Assembly: GCF_014851905.1 (NCBI RefSeq)
Contig: NZ_JACVAQ010000002.1
Location: 1,302,001-1,366,000 of the forward strand
Origin: Pseudomonas sp. PDM14
GTDB lineage: Bacteria; Pseudomonadota; Gammaproteobacteria; Pseudomonadales; Pseudomonadaceae
Reading direction: 5' to 3'
Length of the DNA: 64,000 nt
The notes under the pieces were generated by a model. The model saw only the letters and a program-made list of their open reading frames with translations, was not told where the DNA came from and ran no database searches. The translations under genes were made by a program, and so were the position numbers. Positions within the stretch are counted from its first letter, which is position 1, and every line of letters starts with the position of its first letter. This document shows, one piece after another, positions 12,976 to 22,495 of the stretch.

Positions 12976-13730
12976 CAGCGGGCTACCTCGGCTTCCACCT
13001 GCTCGCCGGTTTTACCGAAGCGACGCTGGCGGGTAGCGAAATCGGCCAGCGCAGTGCGCATGGCGTCGTGTTTGAAATCCGGCCAGAACAGCTCGGAGAA
13101 ATACAGCTCGGAATAGGCCAACTGCCAGAGCAGAAAGTTGCTGATGCGGTGCTCGCCACCGGTACGAATGCACAGGTCCGGCAACGGCAGATCGCCAGTA
13201 GCCAGGCAGCCCTGCAACAACCCGGGCGTGATGTCCTCGGGTTGCAGATGGCCGGCCTGCACCTCACGCGCCAGACGCTGGGCGGCCTGGGCGATATCCC
13301 ACTGGCCACCGTAGTTGGCGGCGATCTGCAGGATGAAGCGACTGTCGCCCGCCGTCTGCTGCTCAGCTTCGCGCATCGCAGCCTGCAGCTCGGGATGGAA
13401 ACGCGAGCGATCACCGATGATGCGCAGACTGATGGCATTGTCCTTGAGCTTGCGCGCCTCGCGGCGCAGCGCCGAGAGGAACAGCTCCATCAGTGCACCG
13501 ACCTCTTCCGCCGGGCGCTGCCAGTTTTCACTGGAGAAGGCGAACAGGGTCAGTACCTCGACCCCGGATTCGGCACACACCTCGATCACTGCCCGCACCG
13601 CATCCACGCCGGCCTTGTGCCCGGCCACGCCAGGCAACAGGCGCTTCTTCGCCCAGCGGTTGTTACCGTCCATGATGATGGCCACATGACGTGGCACTAT
13701 CGCGGCTGCTTCCTGCTTGTTCTTGGCCAT
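12975..13730 (-). CDS. uppS: Undecaprenyl diphosphate synthase
   Basis: Cis-prenyltransferase that extends farnesyl diphosphate to the C55 lipid carrier for peptidoglycan and O-antigen. The 251-aa product has the family core AIIMDGNNRWAKKR at about residues 17-30 (catalytic Asp) and the C-terminal RTGGEHRISNFLLWQ region that binds isopentenyl diphosphate. Preceded by frr (13 bp gap) and overlapping cdsA by 1 nt. A typical frr-uppS-cdsA-dxr order. Confidence 0.97.
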   Translation of the reverse strand: MAKNKQEAAAIVPRHVAIIMDGNNRWAKKRLLPGVAGHKAGVDAVRAVIEVCAESGVEVLTLFAFSSENWQRPAEEVGALMELFLSALRREARKLKDNAISLRIIGDRSRFHPELQAAMREAEQQTAGDSRFILQIAANYGGQWDIAQAAQRLAREVQAGHLQPEDITPGLLQGCLATGDLPLPDLCIRTGGEHRISNFLLWQLAYSELYFSELFWPDFKHDAMRTALADFATRQRRFGKTGEQVEAEVAR

Positions 13731-13743
13731 AGCGAAAAGACCG

Positions 13744-14301
13744 TCAGACCGCCATCAGATCGGATTCTTTGGCTTCCAGCGCCTTTTCCACTTCGGCGAC
13801 GAACTTGTCGGTCAGCTTCTGCACGTCGTCGGCAGCACGACGCTCTTCGTCTTCGCTGATTTCCTTTTCCTTCACCAAATCCTTCAGCTGCGCCAGGGCA
13901 TCGCGACGAATGTTGCGCACGGCAACGCGGGCGTTCTCGGCTTCGCCGCGGGCCTGCTTGGTGTAGCCCTTGCGGGTTTCTTCGGTGAGCGCCGGCATGG
14001 AGATCAGCAGCAGTTCGCCAAGGTTGGTCGGGTTGAAGCCCAGGCCAGAGCTTTGGATTGCCTTGTCGACAGCGGCTAGCATGTTGCGCTCGAATGCAAC
14101 CACCTGCAGGGTGCGTGCATCCTTGACGGTGACGTTGGCGACCTGGTTCAGCGGCGTGTCGGCACCGTAGTAAGGCACCATCACGCCAGCAAGAACACTT
14201 GGGTGGGCCTGACCGGTACGAATCCGGCCGAACGCCTGGCTCAGCGATTCCAGACTCTTCTGCATGCGCTCCTGCGCGTCTTTCTTGATCTCATTGATCA
14301 T
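13744..14301 (-). CDS. frr: Ribosome recycling factor
   Basis: Splits post-termination ribosomes together with EF-G. The 185-aa protein has the standard length and the conserved [13 protein letters not shown] and [12 protein letters not shown] segments of domain I. The start at 14301 ([13 protein letters not shown]) is chosen over the longer frame because it is the family start, overlaps the pyrH stop as ATGA and has GAGGAG upstream, inside pyrH. Confidence 0.97.
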   Translation of the reverse strand: MINEIKKDAQERMQKSLESLSQAFGRIRTGQAHPSVLAGVMVPYYGADTPLNQVANVTVKDARTLQVVAFERNMLAAVDKAIQSSGLGFNPTNLGELLLISMPALTEETRKGYTKQARGEAENARVAVRNIRRDALAQLKDLVKEKEISEDEERRAADDVQKLTDKFVAEVEKALEAKESDLMAV

Positions 14302-15041
14302 TGTGTACTCTCCTCGATCAGGGTTCCTTCGGCGCCACCCACCACGATATTGAGCAGGGCACCCGGCTTGTTCATATTGAAGACCCGCAGCGGCATGTTG
14401 TGGTCGCGGCACAGACAGATGGCTGTCAGGTCCATCACGCCCAGCTTGCGATCGAGCACCTCGTCATAGGTCAGGCGCTCGAACTTCTCCGCATTCGGGT
14501 CCTTGAAAGGGTCGGCAGTGTACACGCCATCGACCTTGGTGGCTTTGAGAACCAGATCGGCATCGATCTCGATGGCACGCAGGCAGGCGGCCGAGTCGGT
14601 GGTGAAGAACGGGTTGCCGGTACCGGCGGCGAATATCACCACCTCACCGGTCTTGAGATGACGCATGGCCTTGCGACGATCGTAGTGATCGGTCACGCCA
14701 ACCATCGAGATGGCGGACATGACCAGCGCCGGGATGTTCGAGCGCTCCAGCGCGTCGCGCATGGCCAACGCGTTCATCACGGTGGCGAGCATGCCCATGT
14801 GGTCGCCGGTGACCCGATCCATGCCGGCCGCGGACAGCGCCGCGCCGCGGAACAGGTTGCCACCGCCAATCACCAGGCCGACCTGCACGCCGATACCGAC
14901 CAGCTGGCCGACTTCCAGCGCCATGCGATCCAGTACTTTCGGGTCGATGCCGAAATCTTCCGAGCCCATCAGGGCCTCGCCGCTAAGTTTGAGAAGAATG
15001 CGTTTATAGCGAGGTTGGCGACCACTCACCTGCTGAGCCAT
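14298..15041 (-). CDS. pyrH: UMP kinase
   Basis: Hexameric amino-acid-kinase-fold enzyme phosphorylating UMP to UDP. The 247-aa product has the nucleotide-binding [10 protein letters not shown] near residue 17, the GGGNLFRG motif, and the [13 protein letters not shown] segment. First gene of the pyrH-frr-uppS-cdsA-dxr run: a terminator separates it from tsf, so a promoter is expected in the 177-bp gap upstream (15042-15218), which also holds a perfect 8-bp inverted repeat. Confidence 0.97.
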   Translation of the reverse strand: MAQQVSGRQPRYKRILLKLSGEALMGSEDFGIDPKVLDRMALEVGQLVGIGVQVGLVIGGGNLFRGAALSAAGMDRVTGDHMGMLATVMNALAMRDALERSNIPALVMSAISMVGVTDHYDRRKAMRHLKTGEVVIFAAGTGNPFFTTDSAACLRAIEIDADLVLKATKVDGVYTADPFKDPNAEKFERLTYDEVLDRKLGVMDLTAICLCRDHNMPLRVFNMNKPGALLNIVVGGAEGTLIEESTQ

Positions 15042-15070
15042 GCGTGTCTCTCCTGCGGCGTCGTTTTGAA

Positions 15071-15089
15071 CCGAAGCCTGCGGCTTCGG
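15071..15089. repeat. Inverted repeat in the pyrH leader
   Basis: CCGAAGCC / GGCTTCGG with a 3-nt loop, 30 nt before the pyrH start codon. It is not followed by a T run on the minus strand, so it is not a canonical terminator; it could be a leader hairpin of the pyrH mRNA. Confidence 0.4.
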
Positions 15090-15161
15090 GATGTACCCGG
15101 CAGTCAGACCGCCACCGGGTGAATTTGTGCGGCGTCAGGGCGATTATGCCCCGCGCTTTGC

Positions 15162-15195
15162 AAAAGAGGCTGCACGCATAAGCGGGCAGCCTCTT
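15162..15195 (-). terminator. Intrinsic terminator after tsf
   Basis: Minus-strand stem AAGAGGCTGC / GCAGCCTCTT (arms 15186-15195 and 15164-15173), 12-nt loop, followed by TT so that the T tract reads TTTT. It lies 24 nt after the tsf stop and should end the rpsB-tsf transcript. Confidence 0.8.
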
Positions 15196-15218
15196 CGGTA
15201 CGACAGTGTAGAACCGTC

Positions 15219-16085
15219 TTACTGCTTGCTGGCGGCAGCCACTTGAGCAGCAACTTCGTCAGCGAAGTTGTCGACCGGCTTCTCGATGCCTTCACCAACC
15301 GCGAAACGGGTGAAGGAAACGATTTCCGCGCCGCCTTTCTTGGCCAGGGCACCGACGGTGATCTCCGGATCCTTGACGAAGGCTTGCTCAACCAGGCTGG
15401 CCTCGGCCAGGAACTTGGTGATACGACCGGAAATCATCTTCTCGACGATTTCAGCCGGCTTGCCCTTCATCTTGTCTTCGTTCAGGGACAGGAAGACGTT
15501 CTTCTCGCGCTCGATAGCTTCGGCAGAAACCTGGCTCGGCAGGAGGAATTCCGGGTTGCTGGCAGCCACGTGCATGGCGATGTCCTTGGCCAGCTCGACG
15601 GTGCCGCCTTTCAGCGCCACGACCACACCGATCTTGTTGCCGTGCAGGTAGGAACCCAGCACGTCGCCTTCGACGCGGGCCAGACGACGGATGTTGACGT
15701 TCTCACCGGTCTTGCCGACCAGCACCAGACGATCAGCTTCACGGGCTTCGATCAGCGGCTCGACGGTGGTCAGCTTGTCGGCGAAGGCCTTGTCGACGCT
15801 GGCGGCAACGAATGCCTTGAAGTCGTCTTGCAGGGCCAGGAAGTCGGTCTGCGAGTTGACTTCCAGCAGAACGGCGGACTTACCGTCGTCCTTGATGGCG
15901 ATCGCGCCTTCGGCGGCGATGTTGCCAGCCTTCTTGGCGGCCTTGATGGCGCCCGAGGCACGCATGTCGTCAATGGCTTTCTCGATGTCGCCGCCGGCCT
16001 TGGTCAGGGCCTTCTTGCAATCCATCATGCCTTCGCCAGTGCGCTCACGCAGTTCTTTAACCAGGGCTGCAGTAATTTCTGCCAT
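15219..16085 (-). CDS. tsf: Elongation factor Ts
   Basis: Guanine nucleotide exchange factor for EF-Tu. The 288-aa product has the N-terminal UBA-like domain with [16 protein letters not shown] at about residues 12-27, the TDFxA-type motif (NSQTDFLAL) that contacts EF-Tu, and the dimerisation region. Start ATG at 16085 is preceded by AGAGG; the upstream extension in frame is not conserved. Co-transcribed with rpsB across a leaky terminator-like hairpin, as in most bacteria. Confidence 0.97.
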   Translation of the reverse strand: MAEITAALVKELRERTGEGMMDCKKALTKAGGDIEKAIDDMRASGAIKAAKKAGNIAAEGAIAIKDDGKSAVLLEVNSQTDFLALQDDFKAFVAASVDKAFADKLTTVEPLIEAREADRLVLVGKTGENVNIRRLARVEGDVLGSYLHGNKIGVVVALKGGTVELAKDIAMHVAASNPEFLLPSQVSAEAIEREKNVFLSLNEDKMKGKPAEIVEKMISGRITKFLAEASLVEQAFVKDPEITVGALAKKGGAEIVSFTRFAVGEGIEKPVDNFADEVAAQVAAASKQ

Positions 16086-16153
16086 GTTCTTGATCCTCTT
16101 GAATCGGTAGTCAACCAATCAACCCGGACACCGGGTACAAATTCGTAAGTGGC

Positions 16154-16175
16154 AAAAAGGGGGCCTAGCCCCCTT
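16154..16175 (-). terminator. Attenuator-like hairpin between rpsB and tsf
   Basis: Minus-strand stem AAGGGGGC / GCCCCCTT (arms 16168-16175 and 16157-16164) with a 3-nt loop and a T run, 30 nt after the rpsB stop. This is a strong-looking intrinsic terminator inside the rpsB-tsf operon; an intercistronic attenuator at this place is known in E. coli and would set the S2 to EF-Ts ratio. Confidence 0.75.
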
Positions 16176-16206
16176 CTTGCGCAACGGGAACGTTAGTTGC
16201 CCGCTA

Positions 16207-16950
16207 TCAGCCTTCGCTGGCCTCGGAGCCAGCAGCTTCTTCGACGAACTCGTCGGTGCCGCCAGCGGCGTTGCCGCGACCACGGATCACGGCGTCAGCC
16301 ATGGCACCCATGTACAGCTGGATGGCGCGGATGGCGTCGTCGTTACCCGGGATGATGTAGTCAACGCCTTCCGGGCTGCTGTTGGTATCGACAACGCCGA
16401 TGACCGGGATGCCCAGCTTGTTGGCTTCGGTGATGGCGATGCGCTCGTGGTCAACGTCGATCACGAACAGAGCGTCCGGCAGACCGCCCATGTCCTTGAT
16501 ACCACCGAGGCTGCGGTCCAGTTTTTCCAGATCGCGCGAACGCATCAGCGCTTCTTTCTTGGTCAGCTTGGTGAAGGTACCGTCCTGAGACTGGGTTTCC
16601 AGCTCACGCAGGCGCTTGATCGAAGCGCGGATGGTTTTGTAGTTGGTCAGCATGCCGCCCAACCAGCGATGATCGACGTACGGCGAGCCGCAACGTGCTG
16701 CTTCTTCAGCGACGATCTTGCCAGCGGAACGCTTGGTGCCGACGAACAGAATCTTGTTTTTACCGGAAGCCAGCTTCTCGACGAACGACAGAGCGTCGTT
16801 GAACATCGGAAGGGTCTTTTCCAGGTTGATGATGTGGATCTTGTTGCGCGCGCCGAAAATGAACTTGCCCATTTTCGGGTTCCAGTAACGGGTCTGGTGG
16901 CCGAAGTGCACACCGGCCTTCAGCATATCGCGCATATTGACTTGGGACAT
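16207..16950 (-). CDS. rpsB: 30S ribosomal protein S2
   Basis: Small-subunit protein S2, 247 aa. The sequence [27 protein letters not shown] is the classic N-terminus; the [23 protein letters not shown] segment and [13 protein letters not shown] are present. ATG at 16950 has AAGGAAC upstream. The frame is open further upstream (into the leader) but has no conserved residues there. The roughly 125-nt leader between promoter and start probably carries the S2 autoregulatory site known from gammaproteobacteria; I cannot confirm its fold. Confidence 0.98.
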   Translation of the reverse strand: MSQVNMRDMLKAGVHFGHQTRYWNPKMGKFIFGARNKIHIINLEKTLPMFNDALSFVEKLASGKNKILFVGTKRSAGKIVAEEAARCGSPYVDHRWLGGMLTNYKTIRASIKRLRELETQSQDGTFTKLTKKEALMRSRDLEKLDRSLGGIKDMGGLPDALFVIDVDHERIAITEANKLGIPVIGVVDTNSSPEGVDYIIPGNDDAIRAIQLYMGAMADAVIRGRGNAAGGTDEFVEEAAGSEASEG

Positions 16951-17081
16951 GATAGTTCCTTGATAAGTCGGGTTAGGCCTCCACGCGCCCCAATCTCCAA
17001 CCCTTGCGGGCACCCAGGAAATCGTGTCGACACGTGTGCGGATTAAAGCTTTGCGAGCCCACTGCCCGTAAAGCGGCGCGT

Positions 17082-17090
17082 TTTATACCA
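17082..17090 (-). promoter_or_regulatory. Putative rpsB promoter -10 element
   Basis: Minus-strand TGGTATAAA, an extended -10 (TGn plus TATAAA), directly followed by a GC-rich discriminator ACGCGCCGC. GC-rich discriminators are typical of stringently controlled ribosomal promoters. No good -35 is seen (TAGCCT at 17 bp is weak). Predicted start near 17075, leaving a leader of about 125 nt before the rpsB ATG. Confidence 0.5.
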
Positions 17091-17131
17091 TGAAAAGCCG
17101 CACCAGGCTAGCGCAAACCCGGCACGCGAAT

Positions 17132-17156
17132 GCCGCCCCGCTCTATACGGGGCGGC
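17132..17156. repeat. GC-rich inverted repeat between the rpsB and map promoters
   Basis: Perfect 9-bp arms GCCGCCCCG / CGGGGCGGC separated by CTCTATA. It lies just upstream of the map -10 element and covers its expected -35 place. No T run follows on either strand. Function unknown; operator or topological insulator are possibilities. Confidence 0.45.
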
Positions 17157-17173
17157 GCCGCGGCCTGCCTTTC

Positions 17174-17182
17174 TGCTAGAAT
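17174..17182 (+). promoter_or_regulatory. Putative map promoter, extended -10
   Basis: TGCTAGAAT, an extended -10 box of the kind common in Pseudomonas, 50 bp before the map start. No clear -35 hexamer. Confidence 0.5.
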
Positions 17183-17232
17183 CGCCGTCTTCCCGTTTTT
17201 GCCTTGCGTCCATTGGCGCCGAGAGAGCCTGC

Positions 17233-18033
17233 ATGACCGTCACCATCAAGACTCCCGAAGAAATCGAAAAAATGCGCGTGGCCGGCCGCCTGGCCGCCGA
17301 AGTGCTGGAGATGATCGGCGAGCACGTCAAACCCGGCGTCACCACCGAAGAAATCGACCGCATCTGCCACGATCACATCGTCAATGTGCAGAAAGCCATT
17401 CCGGCGCCGCTGAACTACGGCGCCGCACCGGGCCGCCCGGGCTTCCCCAAGTCGATCTGCACCTCGCTCAATCATGTGGTCTGCCACGGCATTCCCAACG
17501 AGAAGCCACTGAAGGATGGCGACGTCCTGAACATCGACGTCACCGTGATCAAGGATGGCTACCACGGCGACACCAGCAAGATGTTCATCGTCGGCAAGGT
17601 GCCGGAGTGGGCGATCAAGCTGGCACAGGTCACCCAGGAGTCGATGTACAAGGGCATCCAGCTGGTCCGCCCCGGCGCACGCCTGGGCGACATCGGCGAG
17701 GTGATCCAGAAGCACGCCGAGAAGAACGGTTTCTCGGTGGTGCGCGAGTACTGCGGCCACGGCATCGGCGCGGTGTTCCATGAAGAACCACAAGTGCTGC
17801 ACTACGGCCGCGCCGGCACCGGCATGGAACTCAAGGAAGGCATGACCTTCACCATCGAACCGATGCTCAACCAGGGCCGCCCGGAAACCCGCCTGCTCGG
17901 CGATGGCTGGACCGCCATCACCAAGGACCGCAAGCTCTCCGCGCAGTGGGAGCACACCGTGCTGGTCACCGCTGACGGCTACGAGATCCTTACCCTGCGT
18001 AGCGACGACACCATCGCCCGCACCAACGCCTGA
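17233..18033 (+). CDS. map: Type I methionine aminopeptidase
   Basis: Removes the initiator methionine from nascent proteins. The 266-aa length matches E. coli Map (264). The five metal ligands are recognisable: two Asp in NIDVTVIKDGYHGDT, His in YCGHGIGAVFHEEP, Glu in MTFTIEPML and Glu in WEHTVLVT. Divergent from rpsB, an arrangement conserved in gammaproteobacteria, and followed by glnD after 26 bp. The start at 17233 (MTVTIKTPEEIEKM) is the family start. Confidence 0.97.
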   Translation: MTVTIKTPEEIEKMRVAGRLAAEVLEMIGEHVKPGVTTEEIDRICHDHIVNVQKAIPAPLNYGAAPGRPGFPKSICTSLNHVVCHGIPNEKPLKDGDVLNIDVTVIKDGYHGDTSKMFIVGKVPEWAIKLAQVTQESMYKGIQLVRPGARLGDIGEVIQKHAEKNGFSVVREYCGHGIGAVFHEEPQVLHYGRAGTGMELKEGMTFTIEPMLNQGRPETRLLGDGWTAITKDRKLSAQWEHTVLVTADGYEILTLRSDDTIARTNA

Positions 18034-18059
18034 CGCACTCATATAGAAGGTAGGCCCGC

Positions 18060-20759
18060 ATGCCGCAGATGGACCCGGAGTTGTTTGATCGCGGCCAGTT
18101 CCAGGCGGAACTGGCGCTCAAGTCCAGCCCCATCGCTGCGTTCAAGAAAGCCCTCAAGCAATCCCGCGAGGTGCTCGATGCGCGCTTTCGCCAGGGCCGC
18201 GACATCCGCCGCCTGGTCGAGGACCGCGCCTGGTTCGTCGACCAGATACTGCGCTGCGCCTGGGAGCGCTTCGACTGGAGCGAAGACGCCGACATTGCCC
18301 TGCTGGCGGTTGGCGGCTATGGCCGGGGCGAGCTGCACCCCTACTCCGACATTGACCTGCTGATTCTGCTGGAAAGCGCCGACCACGAGACCTTCCGCGA
18401 GCCGATCGAGGGCTTCCTCACCCTGCTCTGGGACATCGGCCTGGAAGTCGGCCAGAGCGTGCGCTCGGTGGACGAGTGCGCCGAAGAGGCGCGCGCCGAC
18501 CTTACCGTCATCACCAACCTGATGGAAAGCCGCACCATCGCCGGCCCCGAGCGCCTGCGCCAGCGCATGCAGGAAGTCACCGGCAGTGACCGCATGTGGC
18601 CGAGCAAGGACTTCTTCCTGGCCAAGCGCAAGGAGCAGAAGGCGCGCCACGCCAAGTACAACGACACCGAATACAACCTCGAACCCAACGTGAAGGGCTC
18701 GCCCGGCGGCCTGCGCGACATCCAGACCATCCTTTGGGTCGCCCGCCGCCAGTTCGGCACGCTGAACCTGCACGCGCTGGTCAAACAGGGCTTCCTGGTC
18801 GAAAGCGAGCACAACATGCTCGCCTCCAGCCAGGACTTCCTGTGGAAGGTGCGCTACGCCCTGCACATGCTCGCGGGGCGTGCCGAAGACCGCCTGCTGT
18901 TCGACCATCAGAGCAAGATCGCCACCCTCCTCGGCTTCGAGGAAAGCGACGCGAAGATGGCCGTCGAGCGTTTCATGCAGAAGTACTACCGCGTGGTCAT
19001 GGCCGTCGCCGAGCTCAACGACCTGATCAACCAGCACTTCGAGGAAGTCATCGTGCGGGCCGGCGAAAGCGGCCCGACGCAGCCGCTGAACAGCCGCTTC
19101 CAGCTGCGCGACGGCTTCCTCGAAGTCACGCACCCCAACGTGTTCAAGCGCACTCCCTTCGCCATCCTCGAAGTCTTCGTGCTGCTCGCCCAGCGCCCGG
19201 ACATCCAGGGCGTGCGCGCCGACACCATTCGCCTGCTGCGCGACAGCCGCGACCTGATCGACGACGATTTCCGCCGCGACATCCGCAACACCAGCCTGTT
19301 CATCGAGCTGTTCAAGTCGCCCCAGGGCATCCACCGCAACCTGCGACGGATGAACCGCTACGGCATCCTCGGCCGCTACCTGCCGGAGTTCGGCCATATC
19401 GTCGGGCAGATGCAGCACGACCTGTTCCACATCTATACCGTCGATGCGCACACGCTGAACCTGATCAAGCACCTGCGCAAACTCAAGTGGCCGGAGCTGG
19501 CGGAGAAGTTCCCGCTGGCCAGCAAGGTCATCGACAAGCTGCCCAAGCCCGAACTGATCTACCTCGCCGGGCTCTATCACGACATCGGCAAGGGCCGCGG
19601 CGGCGACCACTCGGAGCTCGGCGCGGTGGATGCCGAAGCCTTCTGCGTGCGCCACCAGCTGCCCAACTGGGACAGCCGTCTGATCGTCTGGCTGGTGCAG
19701 AATCACCTGGTGATGTCGACCACCGCCCAGCGCAAGGACCTCTCCGACCCGCAGGTGATCTTCGACTTCGCCCAACTGGTCGGCGACCAGACGCGCCTCG
19801 ACTACCTCTACGTGCTCACCGTGGCCGACATCAACGCCACCAACCCGAGCCTGTGGAACTCCTGGCGCGCCAGCCTGCTGCGCCAGCTGTACACCGAGAC
19901 CAAACGCGCCCTGCGCCGCGGCCTGGAAAACCCGCTGGACCGTGAAGAGCAGATCCGCCAGACCCAGAGCGCCGCTTTGGACATCCTGGTGCGCGCCGGC
20001 ATCGACCAGGACGACGCCGAACAACTGTGGAGCCAGCTCGGCGACGACTACTTCCTGCGCCACACCGCCGGCGACGTGGCCTGGCATACCGAGGCCATCC
20101 TCCAGCACCCGACCGGCAACGACCCGCTGGTGCTGATCAAGGAAACCACCCAGCGCGATTTCGAGGGCGGCACGCAGATCTTCATCTACGCGCCGGACCA
20201 GCACGACTTCTTCGCGGTGACCGTGGCGGCGATGGACCAGCTCAACCTGAACATCCACGACGCCCGTGTGATCACCTCGACCAGCCAGTTCACCCTCGAC
20301 ACCTACATCGTGCTCGAGGCCGAAGGCGGCTCGATTGGCGACAATCCGGCGCGAATCAAGCAGATTCGCGAGGGCCTGGTCGAGGCGCTGAAGAACCCGG
20401 ACGACTACCCGAACATCATCCAGCGCCGCGTGCCACGCCAGCTCAAGCATTTCGCCTTCGCTCCGCAGGTGAACATCCACAACGACGCACAGCGACCGGT
20501 CACCGTGCTGGAGATCACCGCCCCGGACCGCCCCGGCCTGCTGGCGCGGATCGGCAAGATCTTCCTCGACTTCGACCTGTCGCTGCAGAACGCCAAGATC
20601 GCCACGCTCGGCGAGCGGGTAGAAGACGTGTTCTTCGTCACCGACGCGCACAACCAGCCGCTGTCCGATCCGGAACTCTGTGCACGCCTGCAGGAAACCA
20701 TCAGTGCCCAGCTGTCGGAGGCGAACAACGCCGCGACCGTGGGCCGTATCAGCATTTGA
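18060..20759 (+). CDS. glnD: Bifunctional uridylyltransferase/uridylyl-removing enzyme
   Basis: Primary nitrogen sensor: uridylylates PII (GlnB/GlnK) when glutamine is low and removes UMP when it is high. The 899-aa protein has the nucleotidyltransferase motif [16 protein letters not shown] (residues 85-100, Asp97 and Asp99), the HD hydrolase motif [14 protein letters not shown] starting at His507, and two C-terminal ACT domains (about 705-790 and 815-890) that bind glutamine. Length is right for Pseudomonas. It probably shares the map transcript. A long open frame on the opposite strand (18039-20834) is a codon-bias shadow. Confidence 0.97.
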   Translation: MPQMDPELFDRGQFQAELALKSSPIAAFKKALKQSREVLDARFRQGRDIRRLVEDRAWFVDQILRCAWERFDWSEDADIALLAVGGYGRGELHPYSDIDLLILLESADHETFREPIEGFLTLLWDIGLEVGQSVRSVDECAEEARADLTVITNLMESRTIAGPERLRQRMQEVTGSDRMWPSKDFFLAKRKEQKARHAKYNDTEYNLEPNVKGSPGGLRDIQTILWVARRQFGTLNLHALVKQGFLVESEHNMLASSQDFLWKVRYALHMLAGRAEDRLLFDHQSKIATLLGFEESDAKMAVERFMQKYYRVVMAVAELNDLINQHFEEVIVRAGESGPTQPLNSRFQLRDGFLEVTHPNVFKRTPFAILEVFVLLAQRPDIQGVRADTIRLLRDSRDLIDDDFRRDIRNTSLFIELFKSPQGIHRNLRRMNRYGILGRYLPEFGHIVGQMQHDLFHIYTVDAHTLNLIKHLRKLKWPELAEKFPLASKVIDKLPKPELIYLAGLYHDIGKGRGGDHSELGAVDAEAFCVRHQLPNWDSRLIVWLVQNHLVMSTTAQRKDLSDPQVIFDFAQLVGDQTRLDYLYVLTVADINATNPSLWNSWRASLLRQLYTETKRALRRGLENPLDREEQIRQTQSAALDILVRAGIDQDDAEQLWSQLGDDYFLRHTAGDVAWHTEAILQHPTGNDPLVLIKETTQRDFEGGTQIFIYAPDQHDFFAVTVAAMDQLNLNIHDARVITSTSQFTLDTYIVLEAEGGSIGDNPARIKQIREGLVEALKNPDDYPNIIQRRVPRQLKHFAFAPQVNIHNDAQRPVTVLEITAPDRPGLLARIGKIFLDFDLSLQNAKIATLGERVEDVFFVTDAHNQPLSDPELCARLQETISAQLSEANNAATVGRISI

Positions 20760-20832
20760 ACGCAGTGGCGCCCGACGCCGGCCCGACACCCTGACGCCTA
20801 AGCAGCGCCGGGTGCAGCAACAGGAAACGACC

Positions 20833-22041
20833 ATGAATGACGCACTGAACCAGCTGCAACCCTACCCGTTCGAGAAGCTCCGCGGCCTGCTCGCCGGTGC
20901 CCAGCCGCCGGCCGCCAAGCGCCCGATCGCGCTGTCCATCGGCGAACCCAAGCACCGCTCGCCGGCCTTCGTCGCCGAAGCGTTGAGCGCCAACCTCGAC
21001 CAGCTGGCCGTGTACCCGACCACCCTGGGCATTCCGGCCCTGCGTGAAGCCATCGCCGCCTGGTGCGAGCGCCGTTTCGGCGTGCCGAGCGGCTGGCTGG
21101 ATGCCGCGCGCCACGTGCTGCCGGTCAATGGCACCCGCGAGGCGCTGTTCGCCTTCACCCAGACCGTGGTAAAGCGCGCCGCAGCCGGCCAGCAGCCGGG
21201 CCTGGTAGTCAGCCCCAACCCGTTCTATCAGATCTACGAAGGCGCAGCCCTGCTCGCCGGCGCCGAGCCACACTACCTGCCGTGCCTGGCCGACAATGGC
21301 TTCAACCCGGATTTCGACGCCGTCAGCGCGGATGTCTGGCAGCGCACGCAGATCCTCTTCCTCTGCTCGCCCGGCAACCCCACCGGCGCCCTGGTGCCAC
21401 TGGCCACCCTGAAGAAACTGATCGCCCTGGCCGACCAGTACGACTTCGTCATCGCCGCCGACGAGTGCTACAGCGAGCTGTATTTCGACGAGGAAAACCC
21501 GCCGCCCGGCCTGCTCAGCGCCTGTGCCGAACTGGGCCGCAGCGATTTCAAGCGCTGCGTGGTATTCCACAGCCTGTCCAAGCGCTCCAACCTGCCAGGC
21601 CTGCGCTCCGGCTTCGTCGCCGGCGACGCCGACATTCTGCAATCTTTCCTGCTGTACCGTACTTACCACGGCTGCGCCATGCCGGTGCAGACTCAGTTGG
21701 CCAGCGTCGCCGCCTGGAATGACGAAGCCCACGTGTGCGCCAACCGCGACCTGTACCGCGAGAAATTCGACGCCCTGCTCGACATCCTTGGCCCGGTGCT
21801 CGACGTGCAGCGCCCCGACGGCGGCTTCTACCTGTGGGCGAAGACACCGGTCGACGACCAGACCTTCACCCGCGACCTGTTCGCCCGCGAGCACGTCACC
21901 GTGGTACCGGGTTCCTACCTGTCGCGCGAGGTAAATGGCGACAATCCCGGGGCTGGCCGCGTGCGCATGGCCCTGGTCGCGCCACTGGCCGAATGCGTGG
22001 AGGCCGCCGAGCGCATCCGCGCCTTCGTCAAAGGCCTGTGA
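20833..22041 (+). CDS. dapC: Succinyldiaminopimelate aminotransferase
   Basis: PLP-dependent fold-type I aminotransferase converting N-succinyl-2-amino-6-ketopimelate to N-succinyl-LL-diaminopimelate in lysine and peptidoglycan precursor synthesis. The 402-aa protein has the PLP lysine at residue 250 (HSLSKRSNLPG), the SPGNPTG motif and the DECYSELYF segment with the pyridine-contacting Asp. Start ATG 20833 (MNDALNQLQPYPFEKL) is the family start; longer frames overlap glnD. The assignment to DapC rather than another class I aminotransferase rests on family resemblance and on dapD being two genes downstream. Confidence 0.93.
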   Translation: MNDALNQLQPYPFEKLRGLLAGAQPPAAKRPIALSIGEPKHRSPAFVAEALSANLDQLAVYPTTLGIPALREAIAAWCERRFGVPSGWLDAARHVLPVNGTREALFAFTQTVVKRAAAGQQPGLVVSPNPFYQIYEGAALLAGAEPHYLPCLADNGFNPDFDAVSADVWQRTQILFLCSPGNPTGALVPLATLKKLIALADQYDFVIAADECYSELYFDEENPPPGLLSACAELGRSDFKRCVVFHSLSKRSNLPGLRSGFVAGDADILQSFLLYRTYHGCAMPVQTQLASVAAWNDEAHVCANRDLYREKFDALLDILGPVLDVQRPDGGFYLWAKTPVDDQTFTRDLFAREHVTVVPGSYLSREVNGDNPGAGRVRMALVAPLAECVEAAERIRAFVKGL

Positions 22042-22069
22042 TCAAGGACCGATAAACAAGGATTCGAGC

Positions 22070-22423
22070 ATGAGCATCACCCTGTACGGCATCAAAGCCT
22101 GCGACACGATGAAAAAAGCCCGCACCTGGCTCGACGAGCACGGCGTGGCCTACAGCTTCCATGACTACAAGGCGTCGGCCATCGACCGCGCCAACCTGGA
22201 GAAGTGGTGTGCCGAACACGGCTGGGAAACCGTCCTCAACCGTGCCGGCACCACTTTCCGCAAACTGGACGAGGCGCAGAAAGCCGACCTCGACCAAAAC
22301 AAAGCCATCGAGCTGATGCTCGCCCAGCCGTCGATGATCAAACGCCCGGTGCTCGACCTGGGCCATTCGACCCTGGTCGGTTTCAAGCCCGAGCGTTACG
22401 CCGAGGCCGTGAAGCCCGCATGA
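22070..22423 (+). CDS. ArsC/Spx-family thioredoxin-fold protein (YffB type)
   Basis: 117-aa member of the arsenate-reductase-like family. The N-terminal ITLYGIKACDTMKKARTWL has the single Cys of the YffB/Spx branch (C-x-x-M-K, no second redox Cys), and the C-terminal half has MIKRPVLDLG, the family substrate-loop region where ArsC carries its arsenate-binding Arg. True arsenate reductase function is therefore unlikely to be its main role; the related YffB is thought to act as a glutathione-dependent thiol reductase. It lies 28 bp after dapC and 72 bp before dapD, so it travels with the lysine genes. Start at ATG 22070. Confidence 0.88.
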   Translation: MSITLYGIKACDTMKKARTWLDEHGVAYSFHDYKASAIDRANLEKWCAEHGWETVLNRAGTTFRKLDEAQKADLDQNKAIELMLAQPSMIKRPVLDLGHSTLVGFKPERYAEAVKPA

Positions 22424-22495
22424 ACATGATCGCCTGGCCGCACGCACGCACTGCCCGGCCAGCCTGAGCCACCCTATTCAGCAAGAGGAATTGCC

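Noticed and set aside
18039..20834. 931-codon open frame on the minus strand opposite glnD
   Set aside because: GlnD on the plus strand has all family motifs; the opposite frame has low-complexity, Val/Asp/Gly/Arg-rich translation and is a codon-bias shadow in high-GC DNA.
22070..22423. Arsenate resistance gene arsC
   Set aside because: Only one conserved Cys and no ars neighbours; context is lysine biosynthesis.
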